Positions 27,040 through 36,279 of a stretch of 64,000 bases of DNA are shown here, in pieces. Numbering within the stretch: the stretch's first letter is position 1; every line of letters starts with the position of its first letter. Both the position numbers and the translations under genes were made by a program. This stretch comes from Asanoa siamensis (lineage in GTDB: Bacteria; Actinomycetota; Actinomycetes; Mycobacteriales; Micromonosporaceae). The stretch covers positions 17,306 to 81,305 of the forward strand of contig NZ_BONE01000037.1 in NCBI RefSeq assembly GCF_016862555.1, read 5' to 3'. Under the pieces are notes generated by a model, which was not told the DNA's origin, did no database searches, and saw only the letters and a program-made list of their open reading frames with translations.

Positions 27040-27611
27040 GCGCCCTCCTCGCGCCCGGCGAGCACCAACTCCGCCGACTCGAGCAGGGTCCGGCGGACCA
27101 GGTCGTCCGGTACGTCGCCGAGGGTAGCGCCGGCCGTGAGGGCGGCGCGCAGGAGTTCCAGGACGGCTACGGCCCGGATCCGCGCGATCGCCGACGGTGT
27201 CGGGCCGGCCAGCCAGTCGCGTAGCCGGCTGTTGGTCTCCACGAGGTCGCCGACCAGCGGGGCCAGCGCCGGGAGGATGCCCGCGGTGTCGCGCAGGAAC
27301 AGGCCGGCCACGGCCCGGTGGGCGAGCATGGTGTCGACACAGCGCCGCAGGATCCGCCGTACGTCGGCCGGGGTGTGCGGTCCCGACTCGGCGTCGGTGA
27401 CCACGTCGCGCCACTGGGTCAGCAGCGGGCGGACGATCGCGACCAGCAGGTCCTGCTTGGACGGGAAATGGTAGTAGAGCGAGGCCTTGGTGATGCCCAC
27501 CCGGTCGGCGATCTCCCGCAGGCTGGTCGTGGCGTAGCCACGGTCGCTGAACAGGACGATCGCCTCGTCGCGGATGCGGTCGCGGGTTGCGCCGGCCACG
27601 TCCAACGTCAA
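27036..27611 (-). CDS. TetR/AcrR-family transcriptional regulator
   Basis: 191 residues. N-terminal HTH (about 12-58): IRDEAIVLFSDRGYATTSL followed by ITKASLYYHFPSKQDLL, a textbook TetR helix pair. The C-terminal ligand domain is all-helical and unassigned. It is divergent from the MMPL transporter gene, with a palindrome in the 113-base gap, so it most likely represses the transporter and its own operon. Confidence 0.88.
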   Translation of the reverse strand: MTLDVAGATRDRIRDEAIVLFSDRGYATTSLREIADRVGITKASLYYHFPSKQDLLVAIVRPLLTQWRDVVTDAESGPHTPADVRRILRRCVDTMLAHRAVAGLFLRDTAGILPALAPLVGDLVETNSRLRDWLAGPTPSAIARIRAVAVLELLRAALTAGATLGDVPDDLVRRTLLESAELVLAGREEGA

Positions 27612-27687
27612 CCTCCGATTGCGGACTCAGCCGGCTCTCAGCACGGTGCCGAGAGAATATCGCGCGAATCTCGTTGCGCCGTCCGCA

Positions 27688-27712
27688 TAGAATCCTGTCT
27701 ACCGGTCGGCAG
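27688..27712 (+). promoter_or_regulatory. promoter -10 and TetR-type operator before the MMPL gene
   Basis: TAGAAT at 27688-27693 is a good -10. Just after it CTGTCTACCGGTCGGCAG (27695-27712) is an imperfect palindrome centred on ACCGGT, pairing at 7 of 9 positions per half. A repressor bound there would cover the transcription start. Position between a TetR gene and a transporter supports an operator. Confidence 0.5.
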
Positions 27713-27724
27713 GTTGGGGGAGCG

Positions 27725-29896
27725 ATGTTCGAACGGTTGGGGCGGTTCGTCGTCTACAAGCGGTGGTGGGTCATCCTCGCCTGGGTGGCGGCGGCGGTGG
27801 CCACGGGACTCTTCGCACCGGCGTTGGGGTCCGTCACCACGCAGGACCAGGCGGATTTCCTGCCCAACAGCTACGAGTCCATCCGGGCCACGGAGATCAC
27901 GCAGGGCGCGTTCGGGCAGACCGACGGCGCCACGGCGACCATCGTGATCACCCGGGCCGACGGTGCGCCGCTGACCGATGCCGATCAGGCCACGGCGGGC
28001 AGACTCGCCGAGACGATCTCCGCCGCGGGGATCGACAAGGTCTCCGGAGCGGTCACCGGGCCGCAGGCCGTGTCGCCGAACCGGCTCGTGCAACTCGTCA
28101 CCGTCGGGCTCGGTGACAATCCGCAGGATCCGGCGTTGACCGCCGCGATCCACGACATCCGGGCGGCCAGCGATCCGGTGCTCGACGGCACCGGGCTCGA
28201 ACGCCAGGTCACCGGCGACATCGCGCTGTTCGCCGACAACGAGGACGCCTTCAACAACGCGTTCGTCATCGTCGGCACCGCGACGCTGGTGCTGATCGTC
28301 GCGTTGTTGCTGATCATCTACCGCAGCCCGCTCGCGGCGCTGCTGCCGATCGTCACCGTCGGCGTGGTCACGGTCATCTCGACCGGGCTGATCGCCACGA
28401 TGGCCAAGGTCTTCGGGCTGAGCGCCGACCCGTCGATCGAGATCATCCTGACCATCGTGCTCTACGGCGTCGGCACCGACTACATCCTGTTCCTGCTCTT
28501 CCGGTTCCGGGAGCGGCTGCGGGCGGGCGACGAGCCGAAGCCGGCCCTGGTCACCTCCGTGCACCGCGTCGGTGAGGTCATCGCGTCGGCCGCCGGTGCC
28601 ATCGTCATCGCGTTCCTCGCACTGCTGCTGGCCGTCTTCGGCGCCTTCCGGAGCCTCGGCCCGGCACTCGCGATCGCCGTCGTGGTCATGGGGCTCGCGG
28701 CCGTGACGCTCGTGCCGGCCGTCGTGTCGCTGCTCGGCACCAAGGTCTTCTGGCCGTCGAAGAGCTGGCGGCGCACCCCGAAGGGCACGGCGTTCCAGCG
28801 GCTCGGCCGCTTCACCGGCCGGCGGCCCGCGGTCGTCGCCCTGCTCTCCGGCGGGCTCATGGTCGCGCTGGCGGTCGGCTCTCTCTACATGGAGACCGAC
28901 TACGACCAGAACGCGCAGCTACCCAGCGGCACCGAGTCGTCCGAGGGCTTCGAGGCGCTGCAGTCCGGGTTCCCGGCGGGCGCGCTCGCCCCGACCCAGG
29001 TGGTCGTCCAGGCCGAGGGCGGCGGGCGGATCGACACCGCGGCCCTGCCCGCGTTCGCCGAGCGGCTCAAGGGCGTGCCGGGTGTCGGCAGCATCATGCC
29101 CGGCCCCGACGGCGGCCCGGCGACGGTGAGCCAGGACGGCACGGTGGCGCGCGTCGACCTGCTGCTGGCGGGCAGCCCCTACTCGAACGAGTCGTTGGCC
29201 CTGGCCGGCGGTGAGTTGCGCGACGCCGCCCACGCGGCGGCACCGGCCGGCACACGTGCCTACGTCGGCGGCATCAGCTCGATCTTCGCGGACGTCAAGC
29301 ACGCCAACGACCGGGACCTGCGGGTCATCTTCCCGGTCGCCGGCCTGCTGATCGCGGTGATCCTCGCGCTGCTGCTGCGCAGCCTCGTCGCGCCGATCTA
29401 CCTGATCGTCGCGGTGGTGCTCGGGTTCTTCTCGACGCTGGGCGCCACGGTGATCGCCTTCCAGGGCATCGGCGACCGGCCGGGCCTGTCGTTCACCCTG
29501 CCGATCATCCTCTATCTGTTCGTGGTCGCGATCGGCACCGACTACAACATCCTGATGATCGCCCGGTTGCGGGAGGAGGCGCGGCTCGGCCACGATCCGC
29601 GGACGGCGGCCGACCTCGCGGTCGAGCACGCCGGCCCGTCGGTGGGCGCGGCCGGGTTGATCCTGGCCGGCACGTTCGCCTCGATGTTGCTGGCCGGCAT
29701 CTCGTTCCTGATGGAGATGGGGTTCTCGGTCTCGGTCGGCATCCTCATCGCGGCGTTCGTGATGGCGATGTTCCTCGTGCCGAGCGTGACGGCGCTGGTC
29801 GGTCGGCGGGCCTGGTGGCCCGGCCACGGCGACGCCGCACCCGCGGTGCCCGACGCCGAGCCGGACCTCGCCTACTCGGGGCGGCCCGGCGACTGA
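27725..29896 (+). CDS. MMPL/RND-superfamily transporter
   Basis: 723 residues with two repeats of one helix, a large extracytoplasmic loop, and five helices. Helix 1 is at about 14-34; the two central five-helix bundles start near 180 and 540. Family motifs include YGVGTDYILFLLFRFRE and its second-half counterpart IGTDYNILMIARLREE, the proton-relay Asp-Tyr pairs of helices 4 and 10. Actinobacterial MMPL proteins export lipids, siderophores or drugs. ATG 27725 lies 7 bases after a GGGGG-rich ribosome site. Control by the divergent TetR is likely; a TetR-controlled exporter suggests a small-molecule inducer. Confidence 0.88.
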   Translation: MFERLGRFVVYKRWWVILAWVAAAVATGLFAPALGSVTTQDQADFLPNSYESIRATEITQGAFGQTDGATATIVITRADGAPLTDADQATAGRLAETISAAGIDKVSGAVTGPQAVSPNRLVQLVTVGLGDNPQDPALTAAIHDIRAASDPVLDGTGLERQVTGDIALFADNEDAFNNAFVIVGTATLVLIVALLLIIYRSPLAALLPIVTVGVVTVISTGLIATMAKVFGLSADPSIEIILTIVLYGVGTDYILFLLFRFRERLRAGDEPKPALVTSVHRVGEVIASAAGAIVIAFLALLLAVFGAFRSLGPALAIAVVVMGLAAVTLVPAVVSLLGTKVFWPSKSWRRTPKGTAFQRLGRFTGRRPAVVALLSGGLMVALAVGSLYMETDYDQNAQLPSGTESSEGFEALQSGFPAGALAPTQVVVQAEGGGRIDTAALPAFAERLKGVPGVGSIMPGPDGGPATVSQDGTVARVDLLLAGSPYSNESLALAGGELRDAAHAAAPAGTRAYVGGISSIFADVKHANDRDLRVIFPVAGLLIAVILALLLRSLVAPIYLIVAVVLGFFSTLGATVIAFQGIGDRPGLSFTLPIILYLFVVAIGTDYNILMIARLREEARLGHDPRTAADLAVEHAGPSVGAAGLILAGTFASMLLAGISFLMEMGFSVSVGILIAAFVMAMFLVPSVTALVGRRAWWPGHGDAAPAVPDAEPDLAYSGRPGD

Positions 29897-30043
29897 CGCT
29901 CCATTCCATATTGCACTGTCGGCACCATGCGGATCGCAGCCCGCCGATATTTTGTCGAATGAGCGCATTGACAGGCGTCACGAAACCTGGGACACCTATC
30001 AGGTCATCGGCTCCTTCGAGGAAAGAGAAAGGCTGTATCCGAC

Positions 30044-30322
30044 ATGAACTTCCTGTTCGCCGTCATCATCGGCGCCGTTATCGGGCTGGCGGGCGGTTTC
30101 GCTCTGAAGAGCCGTCAGCCCAACGCGCTATGGCTGGCACCCGCGCTGGCCGTGGCGGGCGCGCTGGTGGCGGCGGTCCTCGCACTGCTCTTCGGTGACG
30201 ACCGGCAGTACGGTTGGAAGGAGATCACGCTGCAGATCGTGCTGGCCATCGCCGGCGTGGCCGTGACCTACTTCCTCGGCACCCGCAAGCCCGCCGACGC
30301 TGCCGCGACTCCCGCACCCTGA
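30044..30322 (+). CDS. small three-helix membrane protein
   Basis: 92 residues with hydrophobic segments at about 2-20 (FAVIIGAVIGLAGGFAL), 30-50 and 62-80 and a short Ala/Pro tail. The Gly-rich first helix resembles the GlsB/YeaQ transglycosylase-associated family, but the match is too short for assignment. A perfect TTGACA lies 70 bases upstream (29968-29973), a possible -35. A strong terminator follows the stop, so it is monocistronic. Confidence 0.6.
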   Translation: MNFLFAVIIGAVIGLAGGFALKSRQPNALWLAPALAVAGALVAAVLALLFGDDRQYGWKEITLQIVLAIAGVAVTYFLGTRKPADAAATPAP

Positions 30323-30333
30323 TATCGCACCGA

Positions 30334-30369
30334 CGACGTGGCGGCCCGCACGAGCGGGCCGCCACGTCG
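30334..30369. terminator. bidirectional terminator between convergent genes
   Basis: Perfect 16-bp stem, CGACGTGGCGGCCCGC (30334-30349) and its complement (30354-30369), with the 4-base loop ACGA. It sits between the stop of the small membrane protein (30322) and the stop of the leftward PH-like gene (30375) and so serves both. Confidence 0.85.
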
Positions 30370-30374
30370 GTTCG

Positions 30375-30737
30375 TCAGCGGCGGGCCGGCGCGGTGTCGG
30401 CGGCCACGATCTCCTTGCGGAACTTGACGTGCGACCACGTCTTCTCGTCGCCCACGTTGATCCGCGCCCAGATGCCCTTGGCCGGGCCGATCTGGTGCTG
30501 GCGCGGCAGCCGTCGCAGCACACCCTCCGGCTTGGTGCCGTTGAAGTCGGTCGCGAACACCACGATCGACCGGTCGGTCACCGCCACGATCCGGCGCCGG
30601 ATGAACGTCTGTCCGAACAGGCCGAGCAGCCCGCTGAGCCAGGGCGAGGCCCCGGACTGGGCGAGGAAGACCTGCTGGACCTGCTCACCCGGGAGCAGGG
30701 GCTGGGTCCGCTGAACCAGCTTGTCGCGCAAGCTCAT
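30375..30737 (-). CDS. PH-like domain hypothetical protein
   Basis: 120 residues. It opens MSLRDKLVQRTQPLLPGEQVQQVFLAQSG, then a hydrophobic stretch (LSGLLGLFGQ) and a beta-rich region with RRRIVAVTDRSIVVF, the pattern of bacterial PH-like/YokE domains (response to T-D-R-A/S-I strand). Such actinobacterial proteins are widespread and uncharacterised; membrane association is likely. Monocistronic, ending at the shared terminator. Confidence 0.6.
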   Translation of the reverse strand: MSLRDKLVQRTQPLLPGEQVQQVFLAQSGASPWLSGLLGLFGQTFIRRRIVAVTDRSIVVFATDFNGTKPEGVLRRLPRQHQIGPAKGIWARINVGDEKTWSHVKFRKEIVAADTAPARR

Positions 30738-30842
30738 GTGCGCCTCCGTGTCGACTCAAGATCAAACCGACGAAGTCTAGAGCCGCCCGGGTGGATCGCG
30801 CTGACCGCCGGCCGGCCATAGTTCACCGGCCGAACGGTGACC

Positions 30843-32228
30843 TCACCACGGGACGACGTCGGTGTCGGCCGGCGGGCCCTGGGGGAGGCGCGCGACGTCG
30901 AGCACCGTGCCGTCCTTGTCGAGGGCCTCGAACGTCAGGCCGGGTCCAGCGGGCGCGTCGACGACGGCGGCCTGGTCGACGACGGGGACGGAGGCGAGCA
31001 CGCTGCCGTCCCGGACGGCGCGCACGGTCACCGCGGGCTTCGGCACCACCACGAGCACGGAGACGCTGTCGAGGAGCCGGACCGGCAGCACGGCGTCCGC
31101 CGCGTTCGGGTTGTCGGAGACCCAGACCCCGAAGCCCCCGCCGCCGGGCGCGCTGCCGTCCGGGCTGGTGTGCACGGTGACCGTGACGTCCCAGCCGCCG
31201 CGCACCACGGGTGTCGCGGTGACGATCGCGTTGCCGTTCCAGGGCCCGTGGTGGTCGGGCCGGGCGCCCTCGATCTTGCCGCCCCAGAGCACCCGGGTCG
31301 GGCCGACCCCCGTGCTGTAGTGCTCCCGCCTGTCGTTCTCGACGGCCTCCCGGGCGAGCTTGCGGGGCACCCGCCCGCGCGCGTCGCGCAGGGCCTCGTC
31401 GACCTCGGCCTCGGTGACCGGCTCGTAGCGCAGCGCCGCGCGGGCCGGTCGTTCGTCCTTGACCACACCGGCGCAGACGACCCGCCACCACTCGCGCCGT
31501 TCGCTGGCGGCCGTGCGGACCAGCAGATTGCCGCCCGGCTCGGGCGTCCAGGTGTCGAGGTCCGGCAGGGGAGCGGACTCGATGACGCAGCCGGCCGGCG
31601 CGACCCCGATGGTGGCGTCCGTGGCCACGTCCCCACTGCCGTCGGAGAGTTGCGAGACCGTCTCGAACGGTTCGAGCCCGTCGCCGATGCCGCTGGTGGC
31701 GCCCGGCTCGGCCAGGTCGGCCGCGGAGGCGCCGGCCCGGGCCACGAACCAGCCGCTGGCGTTGGTCCACAAGCTGACCGGGTCGGGATCCGCGAGGTGG
31801 AACGCGACGAACGCCACCCGGACGTCGCCGATGTCGTCGAGGTAGAGCACGTTGACCTCGGTGACCGGCGCCTTCAGGTCGTACGCGCCCGCCCGCTGCC
31901 GCGCGCCGACCAGCGCGGTCAACTCGGCGACGTAGCCCGGCTCACGTGCCCCGAAGGCGCCCCGGACGGGCGAGGTCCGGGAGCGCTCGGCCCACTCGGT
32001 GATCGTGCGCATGCGGTTCGCGTCGGAGTCGGTGATGCCGGGACCGCCGCGGTCACCCAGCGGGACCGTGGCCGCCACGACCGCGGCCAACGCCAGCCCC
32101 GCGGCGACCACCCGGCGCCGCCGGGCCCGGGCGCGGCGCACCCGCAGGCGACCGTACGGATCCGGCGCCGGCCGGACCTCGTCGGCCAGGTCGACGAGTG
32201 CCTCCCGGACACGCTCGTCCACGGTCAT
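30843..32228 (-). CDS. single-pass membrane protein coupled to SigE-family sigma (anti-sigma candidate)
   Basis: 461 residues. A short cytosolic part ([20 protein letters not shown], about 40 residues, Arg-rich near the membrane), one transmembrane helix at about 41-57, and a 400-residue extracytoplasmic region with no recognised fold but several beta-rich Trp/Asp segments. Its ATG overlaps the stop of the sigma gene by 4 bases. Actinobacterial SigE-family sigma genes usually carry such a membrane partner, often without a zinc finger; none is seen here. The role as anti-sigma is inference from position and topology. Confidence 0.65.
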   Translation of the reverse strand: MTVDERVREALVDLADEVRPAPDPYGRLRVRRARARRRRVVAAGLALAAVVAATVPLGDRGGPGITDSDANRMRTITEWAERSRTSPVRGAFGAREPGYVAELTALVGARQRAGAYDLKAPVTEVNVLYLDDIGDVRVAFVAFHLADPDPVSLWTNASGWFVARAGASAADLAEPGATSGIGDGLEPFETVSQLSDGSGDVATDATIGVAPAGCVIESAPLPDLDTWTPEPGGNLLVRTAASERREWWRVVCAGVVKDERPARAALRYEPVTEAEVDEALRDARGRVPRKLAREAVENDRREHYSTGVGPTRVLWGGKIEGARPDHHGPWNGNAIVTATPVVRGGWDVTVTVHTSPDGSAPGGGGFGVWVSDNPNAADAVLPVRLLDSVSVLVVVPKPAVTVRAVRDGSVLASVPVVDQAAVVDAPAGPGLTFEALDKDGTVLDVARLPQGPPADTDVVPW

Positions 32229-32725
32229 CGCGGGTATCCCTTCGTCAGTTCGCGGCTGTCGAGTGTGGACCGCAACCGGGCGAGACCGCGCGCCGCGTGG
32301 CTCTTCACGGTGCCGACGGGCCAGCCGAGCGTGGCGGCCACCTCGGCTTCCGGCCGGTCCTCGAGATAACGCAGGACGACCACCACGCGGGTGCGCGGCG
32401 GCAGCTCGCGCAGGGCGGCGACCAGCGCCTGTCGCCGCACGACGGACTCGGCCGTGTCGTCGGTGGCCGGCTCGGGCGGCGCGACGCCGACCAGCTCGCG
32501 CGACCGCACCCGGTGCCACACGCTGATGTGCTGGTTGGCCATGGCGCGCCGCAGGTAGGCCAGCGGCTCCTCGATCTTCCGCCACCGCCGCATGACCTTC
32601 AGCAGCGCGGACTGCACCAGGTCCTCGGCGTCGTGCGCGGACCCGGTGAGCAGGTAGGCGATCCGTAACAGCTCGCCGTAACGCAGGTCCACGAACTCCC
32701 GGAACCCGCTGTCGTCCTCCGCCAC
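32225..32725 (-). CDS. SigE-family RNA polymerase sigma factor
   Basis: 166-residue group-4 sigma factor. Region 2: [32 protein letters not shown] with the [23 protein letters not shown] continuation; region 4: [31 protein letters not shown] then [15 protein letters not shown], the recognition helix. The opening FxxFVxxRxxxLLRxAYLLTG-like pattern is that of the actinobacterial SigE subfamily. GTG start 32725. Translationally coupled to the membrane protein that follows. Confidence 0.88.
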   Translation of the reverse strand: MAEDDSGFREFVDLRYGELLRIAYLLTGSAHDAEDLVQSALLKVMRRWRKIEEPLAYLRRAMANQHISVWHRVRSRELVGVAPPEPATDDTAESVVRRQALVAALRELPPRTRVVVVLRYLEDRPEAEVAATLGWPVGTVKSHAARGLARLRSTLDSRELTKGYPR

Positions 32726-32755
32726 CCCGTACCCCTTCTGGCCGTCGTCACCTAC

Positions 32756-32784
32756 CCAGACACCGGGGGTGGCCGATACGTTGC
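32756..32784 (-). promoter_or_regulatory. candidate ECF-type promoter of the SigE-family sigma gene
   Basis: On the minus strand GCAACG (32784-32779) and GTCTGG (32761-32756) are separated by 17 bases and end 30 bases before the sigma start. GCAAC/GTCT-type elements resemble known actinobacterial SigE-like promoters, so autoregulation is possible. Confidence 0.35.
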
Positions 32785-32804
32785 GGCACCCGCGAAACGA
32801 GTTG

Positions 32805-32838
32805 CGCCGCCGCCCCGCGGGTGGGCGGGGCGGCGGCG
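32805..32838 (-). terminator. terminator of the DrrAB-type ABC operon
   Basis: Perfect 14-bp stem CGCCGCCGCCCCGC (32805-32818) and GCGGGGCGGCGGCG (32825-32838), 6-base loop, located 17 bases beyond the permease stop at 32856. Confidence 0.7.
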
Positions 32839-32855
32839 TCGGTGGTCGCCGGCGG

Positions 32856-33692
32856 TCAGGCGCGCCGGAAGGCGCGGACGGCCAGCGGCACGAAGATGAG
32901 CAGCAGGCCCGCCAGCCAGGCCAGCGTCTGCAGGGCCGGCGTGGTCGGGGACGGGCTGCCGATCGTCAGCCCGCGGACGGCGTCGACGGCGAGGGTCATC
33001 GGGTTGAGCTCCGCGAAGGCGCGCACCGCCGAGGGCATGGTGTCCGGTGGGACGAACGCCGAGGAGGCGAAGGTCAGCGGGAACACCCAGATGAAGCCCG
33101 CGGACTGGGCCGTCTCCGGGTTGCGCACCGACAGGCCGACCCAGGCGCTGATCCAGGAGAACACGTAGGAGAACGCGAGCACCAGGAGGAAGGCCATCAG
33201 CAGCTGCCAGGCCGGCTCCGACGGGCGGAAGCCGACCGCGAGGCCCACGGCGACCATCACGACCAGCGTCAGCACGTTCATCACGAGGTCGGCCGCCGTC
33301 CGTCCGAACAGGACCGCCGCGCGGGACATCGGCAGGGAGCGCAACCGGTCGACGACGCCGGCCGCCAGGTCCTCGGTGAGGCCGATGCCCGTGATCAGCG
33401 CGCCGAAGACCGCCGTCTGCACGATGATGCCGGGCAGGAGGAAGTTGACGTACGAGACGCCGCCGGTGTCGATCGCGCCGCCGAAGATGTAGCGGAACAG
33501 CAGCACGAAGATGACCGGCTGGATGAACGCGAACACGATGTAGACCGGGCGCCGCAACGTCTTGCGGAGCTGGCGGACCGCCATCACCTGGCTGTCGCGC
33601 AGGACCGCCCCGAAGGACAGCCGCTGCCGCCCGCCGCGGGCGACGATGCCGACCCGGGTCGTCGGCTCGGCCGGTGCCGTGGACGTGGTCAT
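32856..33692 (-). CDS. ABC-2 type exporter permease (DrrB-like)
   Basis: 278 residues with about six transmembrane segments (first near 55-72, last near 255-272) and the DrrB/ABC-2 signatures [17 protein letters not shown], then ATGIGL-like [24 protein letters not shown] and [14 protein letters not shown]. It pairs with the upstream ATPase, whose stop it overlaps by 4 bases. DrrAB-type systems export polyketides and related drugs in actinobacteria; the substrate here is unknown. Confidence 0.87.
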   Translation of the reverse strand: MTTSTAPAEPTTRVGIVARGGRQRLSFGAVLRDSQVMAVRQLRKTLRRPVYIVFAFIQPVIFVLLFRYIFGGAIDTGGVSYVNFLLPGIIVQTAVFGALITGIGLTEDLAAGVVDRLRSLPMSRAAVLFGRTAADLVMNVLTLVVMVAVGLAVGFRPSEPAWQLLMAFLLVLAFSYVFSWISAWVGLSVRNPETAQSAGFIWVFPLTFASSAFVPPDTMPSAVRAFAELNPMTLAVDAVRGLTIGSPSPTTPALQTLAWLAGLLLIFVPLAVRAFRRA

Positions 33693-34684
33693 GCGGCGGC
33701 CTCCTGCTTGCTGTCGGTGTCGCTGTCGGTGGTCGTGCGGCCGGTCAGGGCGAGGAACACGTCGTCGAGGCTCGGCTGCGTCAGCTGGATCACCGAGACG
33801 CCCAGGCCCTTGCCGTCGAGCCGCCGGATCGCCTCGGCGGAGGCGTCGGGCCGGGACACCCGCAGGGTCAGCTCGGCCGTGGGCCGGTCGGCCCGCACCT
33901 CGGTGCCGGTCGCGGCCAGGTCGGCGAGCACCGCCTCGGCCGTCGCCAGGTGGGCCGGGTCGGTCAGCCGGACCCGCAGCACGTCGGTGCCGGCGCTGGC
34001 CTTCAGCTCGGCCGGCGTGCCCTCGGCGATCACCTTGCCGTGGTCGATCACCGCGATGTCCTGGGCGAGCCGGTCGGCCTCCTCCAGGTATTGCGTGGTC
34101 AGCAGCACGGTGGTGCCGGCGTTCCGGAGCTCGTCGATCATGGTCCACAGCTCCTGCCGGGACCGCGGGTCCAGACCGGTCGTGGGCTCGTCGAGCAGCA
34201 GCACCGGCGGCCGCCCCGTGAGGCTCGCGGCCAGGTCGAGGCGGCGCTTCATGCCGCCCGAGTAGGTGCTGACGCGCCGGTTGGCCGCATCGGTCAGGTC
34301 GAAGCGCTCCAGGATCTCGGCGGCCCGGCGGCGCGCCTCCGCGGCCGGCAGCCGGTAGAGCCGGCCCACCATCTCCAGGTTCTCGCGGCCGGTCAGCTCC
34401 TGGTCGACGGCGGCGAACTGCCCGGCCAGGCCGATCGCGAGCCGCACCGCCAGCGGGTCGCGGCCCACGTCGGCGCCGAGCACGCGGGCCTGCCCGCCGC
34501 CGGGGCGCAACAGCGTCGAGAGCACCTTGATCAGCGTCGTCTTGCCCGCGCCGTTGGGGCCGAGCAGGCCGAACACCGTGCCCTGGCGGACCGTGAGGCG
34601 CAGGCCGTCGAGCGCGACCACCGCGCCGTAGGACACCGCCAGGTCGTCGACCTCGACCGCGGGCACCAGATCATTCGTCGTCAT
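33689..34684 (-). CDS. ABC exporter ATP-binding protein (DrrA-like)
   Basis: 331 residues. Walker [11 protein letters not shown]-loop [16 protein letters not shown], signature [15 protein letters not shown], Walker [14 protein letters not shown]-loop-region [14 protein letters not shown] (Gln where many ABC proteins have His, as usual in the DrrA group), and the DrrA-type C-terminal extension ending [13 protein letters not shown]. First gene of the leftward two-gene exporter operon; divergent from the EXLDI gene with a GTATAC palindrome between them. Confidence 0.9.
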   Translation of the reverse strand: MTTNDLVPAVEVDDLAVSYGAVVALDGLRLTVRQGTVFGLLGPNGAGKTTLIKVLSTLLRPGGGQARVLGADVGRDPLAVRLAIGLAGQFAAVDQELTGRENLEMVGRLYRLPAAEARRRAAEILERFDLTDAANRRVSTYSGGMKRRLDLAASLTGRPPVLLLDEPTTGLDPRSRQELWTMIDELRNAGTTVLLTTQYLEEADRLAQDIAVIDHGKVIAEGTPAELKASAGTDVLRVRLTDPAHLATAEAVLADLAATGTEVRADRPTAELTLRVSRPDASAEAIRRLDGKGLGVSVIQLTQPSLDDVFLALTGRTTTDSDTDSKQEAAA

Positions 34685-34712
34685 ATCAGGTCTCCGAAGA
34701 ACATGCGTAGTA

Positions 34713-34724
34713 GTATACGTATAC
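34713..34724. promoter_or_regulatory. GTATACGTATAC palindrome between divergent exporter and EXLDI genes
   Basis: A perfect 12-base palindrome made of two GTATAC half sites, AT-rich in an otherwise GC-rich region, 29 bases upstream of the exporter ATG and 34 upstream of the EXLDI ATG. GTATAC repeats also precede the PadR gene at 39310, so a shared PadR- or TetR-type repressor is plausible. Confidence 0.5.
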
Positions 34725-34758
34725 GGAGCCCGCTGTCGAGTCGCTAAAGTGAGTGATC

Positions 34759-35301
34759 ATGCCCAACAAGACGATCTACGTCGCCGACGACGACATGCCG
34801 CTGCTGCAGCGCGCGCAGGAGCTCACCGGTGCCACCCTGTCGGCCGCGATCGTCACGGCGCTGCGCCGGCTCGTCGAGGTCGAGGAGGCTAGGCGGGCGG
34901 GCTTCGAGGAGATCACCGTCAAGGTCGGCGTCGGGAAGTCCGCCCTCAAGCGCTTCCTCGGCTCGGCGCTCGGTGAGTGGACGTCCACCACGGCCGACGG
35001 CGAGGAGACCTACTCGCTGTTCAGGACCAGCCGCGGGCGATACGCGGTGCACCATGCGACGTCGGAGGTGCACACGCCGGTCGGGCCCAACGCGGAGCGG
35101 TCGATCAAGTGGTCGACGGGCTGGCGCGCCTGGATCGGTGACTGGTCGCCGGACCAGGCCTGGATGCGCACGCCCGCCCAGGCCAGCTTCGCCGTCGTCG
35201 ACACCGTGGAGGAGTTGGAGGCCCTGCTGCCGCCGGAGCTCTACGCGGTGGCGCGACAGTCCATCCAGGACGATCCGGAGATCGAGGACCTGGACATCTA
35301 G
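34759..35301 (+). CDS. EXLDI-family protein
   Basis: 180 residues of the EXLDI family, named for the C-terminal motif Glu-x-Leu-Asp-Ile, here EDLDI at the very end. It opens MPNKTIYVADDDMPLLQRAQELTG, typical of the family, with a ribbon-helix-helix-like first segment (LSAAIVTALRRLVEVEEARRAG) that could bind DNA. Function is unknown; members often neighbour DrrA-like ABC exporters, as here on the opposite strand. ATG 34759 chosen over GTG 34753 because the family begins there. Its TAG stop shares a CTAG with the convergent membrane-protein gene. Confidence 0.85.
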   Translation: MPNKTIYVADDDMPLLQRAQELTGATLSAAIVTALRRLVEVEEARRAGFEEITVKVGVGKSALKRFLGSALGEWTSTTADGEETYSLFRTSRGRYAVHHATSEVHTPVGPNAERSIKWSTGWRAWIGDWSPDQAWMRTPAQASFAVVDTVEELEALLPPELYAVARQSIQDDPEIEDLDI

Positions 35302-35645
35302 ATCGCGAGCTTGAGGATCAGCGCCGACATGAACGTCAGCAGCAGGTGCGTGCCGAAGCCGCCGACGTTGCCGGCCTTGCCCCGCCACCGCACCGGGAAC
35401 CGGGTGGGCGCGACCCGCCGGGCCATCCGGATGATGACGGCCGAGGTGAGGTTGGCCAGCACCGCGAGCGCGGCCACGGCGGGCAGCGCCGGGTTGGCCA
35501 GGTTGGTCGCCGCCATCCACCAGGCCAGGCCGAAGGGCAGCAGGGCGACGAAGAACGACACCCGCATCCACTTCGCGCACCACTGCGCGCGGCGGTGACG
35601 GACGCCCTCCTCGGGCGAGCGTTCGATCGGCAGCGTCCTGGTCAT
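35298..35645 (-). CDS. small membrane protein, three predicted helices
   Basis: 115 residues with hydrophobic segments at about 30-48 (FFVALLPFGLAWWMAAT), 54-73 and 100-114 and a basic N-terminus containing RHRRAQWCAKW. No family recognised. Convergent with the EXLDI gene; the two stops share the same CTAG. Confidence 0.6.
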   Translation of the reverse strand: MTRTLPIERSPEEGVRHRRAQWCAKWMRVSFFVALLPFGLAWWMAATNLANPALPAVAALAVLANLTSAVIIRMARRVAPTRFPVRWRGKAGNVGGFGTHLLLTFMSALILKLAI

Positions 35646-35691
35646 CCGGACAGTGTGTCGGGCGAGATCACGTCCCGCGCCGGACGTACGG

Positions 35692-36279
35692 TCAGGACTG
35701 TCCTGGCGGGACGGTCGGCTTGTCCTTCGGGCCCTTCGGCTCCTTGGACGCCTTGGGTTCCTTGGTCGGCTTCGGGTCCTTCGACGGCTTGCCGCTGCCG
35801 TGCCCGCGACCCCAGCCGTTGCCGTTCCCGTTGCTGTGCCCGTTGCCCGGGCCGTGCGTCGTCGGGCCGGGCGTCGCCGGCGGAGTCACGCCGGCCGGCG
35901 CGTGCGGCGCGCGGCCCGGCTCGTTGACCACACCGCCGGGCCGCGCCGGCCCCGTCGGGTCGGTGGTCGCCGGGCGGACCGGTGACTGGACGGGCAGCGT
36001 CCCGGTCGCGGCGGCGACGGCGAGCCCGCCGCCGGCCAGCACGGCACCCGCGACCGCGAGCTTCACCGCGAGCGCCCGGCCGACGATCCGGGCCCGGCGG
36101 GCCGCCGCCGGCGTCGCCACCGGGCCGGGCTCGCGGGCCGCCCGGAACGCGGCCACGGCCGCCTCCTCGCCCCGCAGTTCGGCCGGGTGCGCGGGCGCCC
36201 GCAGCGCGGCCAGCGCCGGCGGCAGGGGACCGCCGTCGAGCATCCGGTCGAGCGCGGCGTCGTCGCGCGGGTCAGCCAT
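35692..36279 (-). CDS. membrane protein downstream of ECF sigma (anti-sigma-like)
   Basis: 195 residues. Residues 1-65 are cytosolic (MADPRDDAALDRMLDGG, helical), a transmembrane helix covers about 71-91, and the outside part is a Pro/Gly/Lys/Asn-rich low-complexity tail (repeats of KxPK/KEPK and GNGxGxG). The start overlaps the sigma stop by 8 bases. By position and topology it may hold the sigma factor at the membrane; there is no zinc motif, so this is inference. The basic tail might contact cell-wall polymers. Confidence 0.6.
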   Translation of the reverse strand: MADPRDDAALDRMLDGGPLPPALAALRAPAHPAELRGEEAAVAAFRAAREPGPVATPAAARRARIVGRALAVKLAVAGAVLAGGGLAVAAATGTLPVQSPVRPATTDPTGPARPGGVVNEPGRAPHAPAGVTPPATPGPTTHGPGNGHSNGNGNGWGRGHGSGKPSKDPKPTKEPKASKEPKGPKDKPTVPPGQS

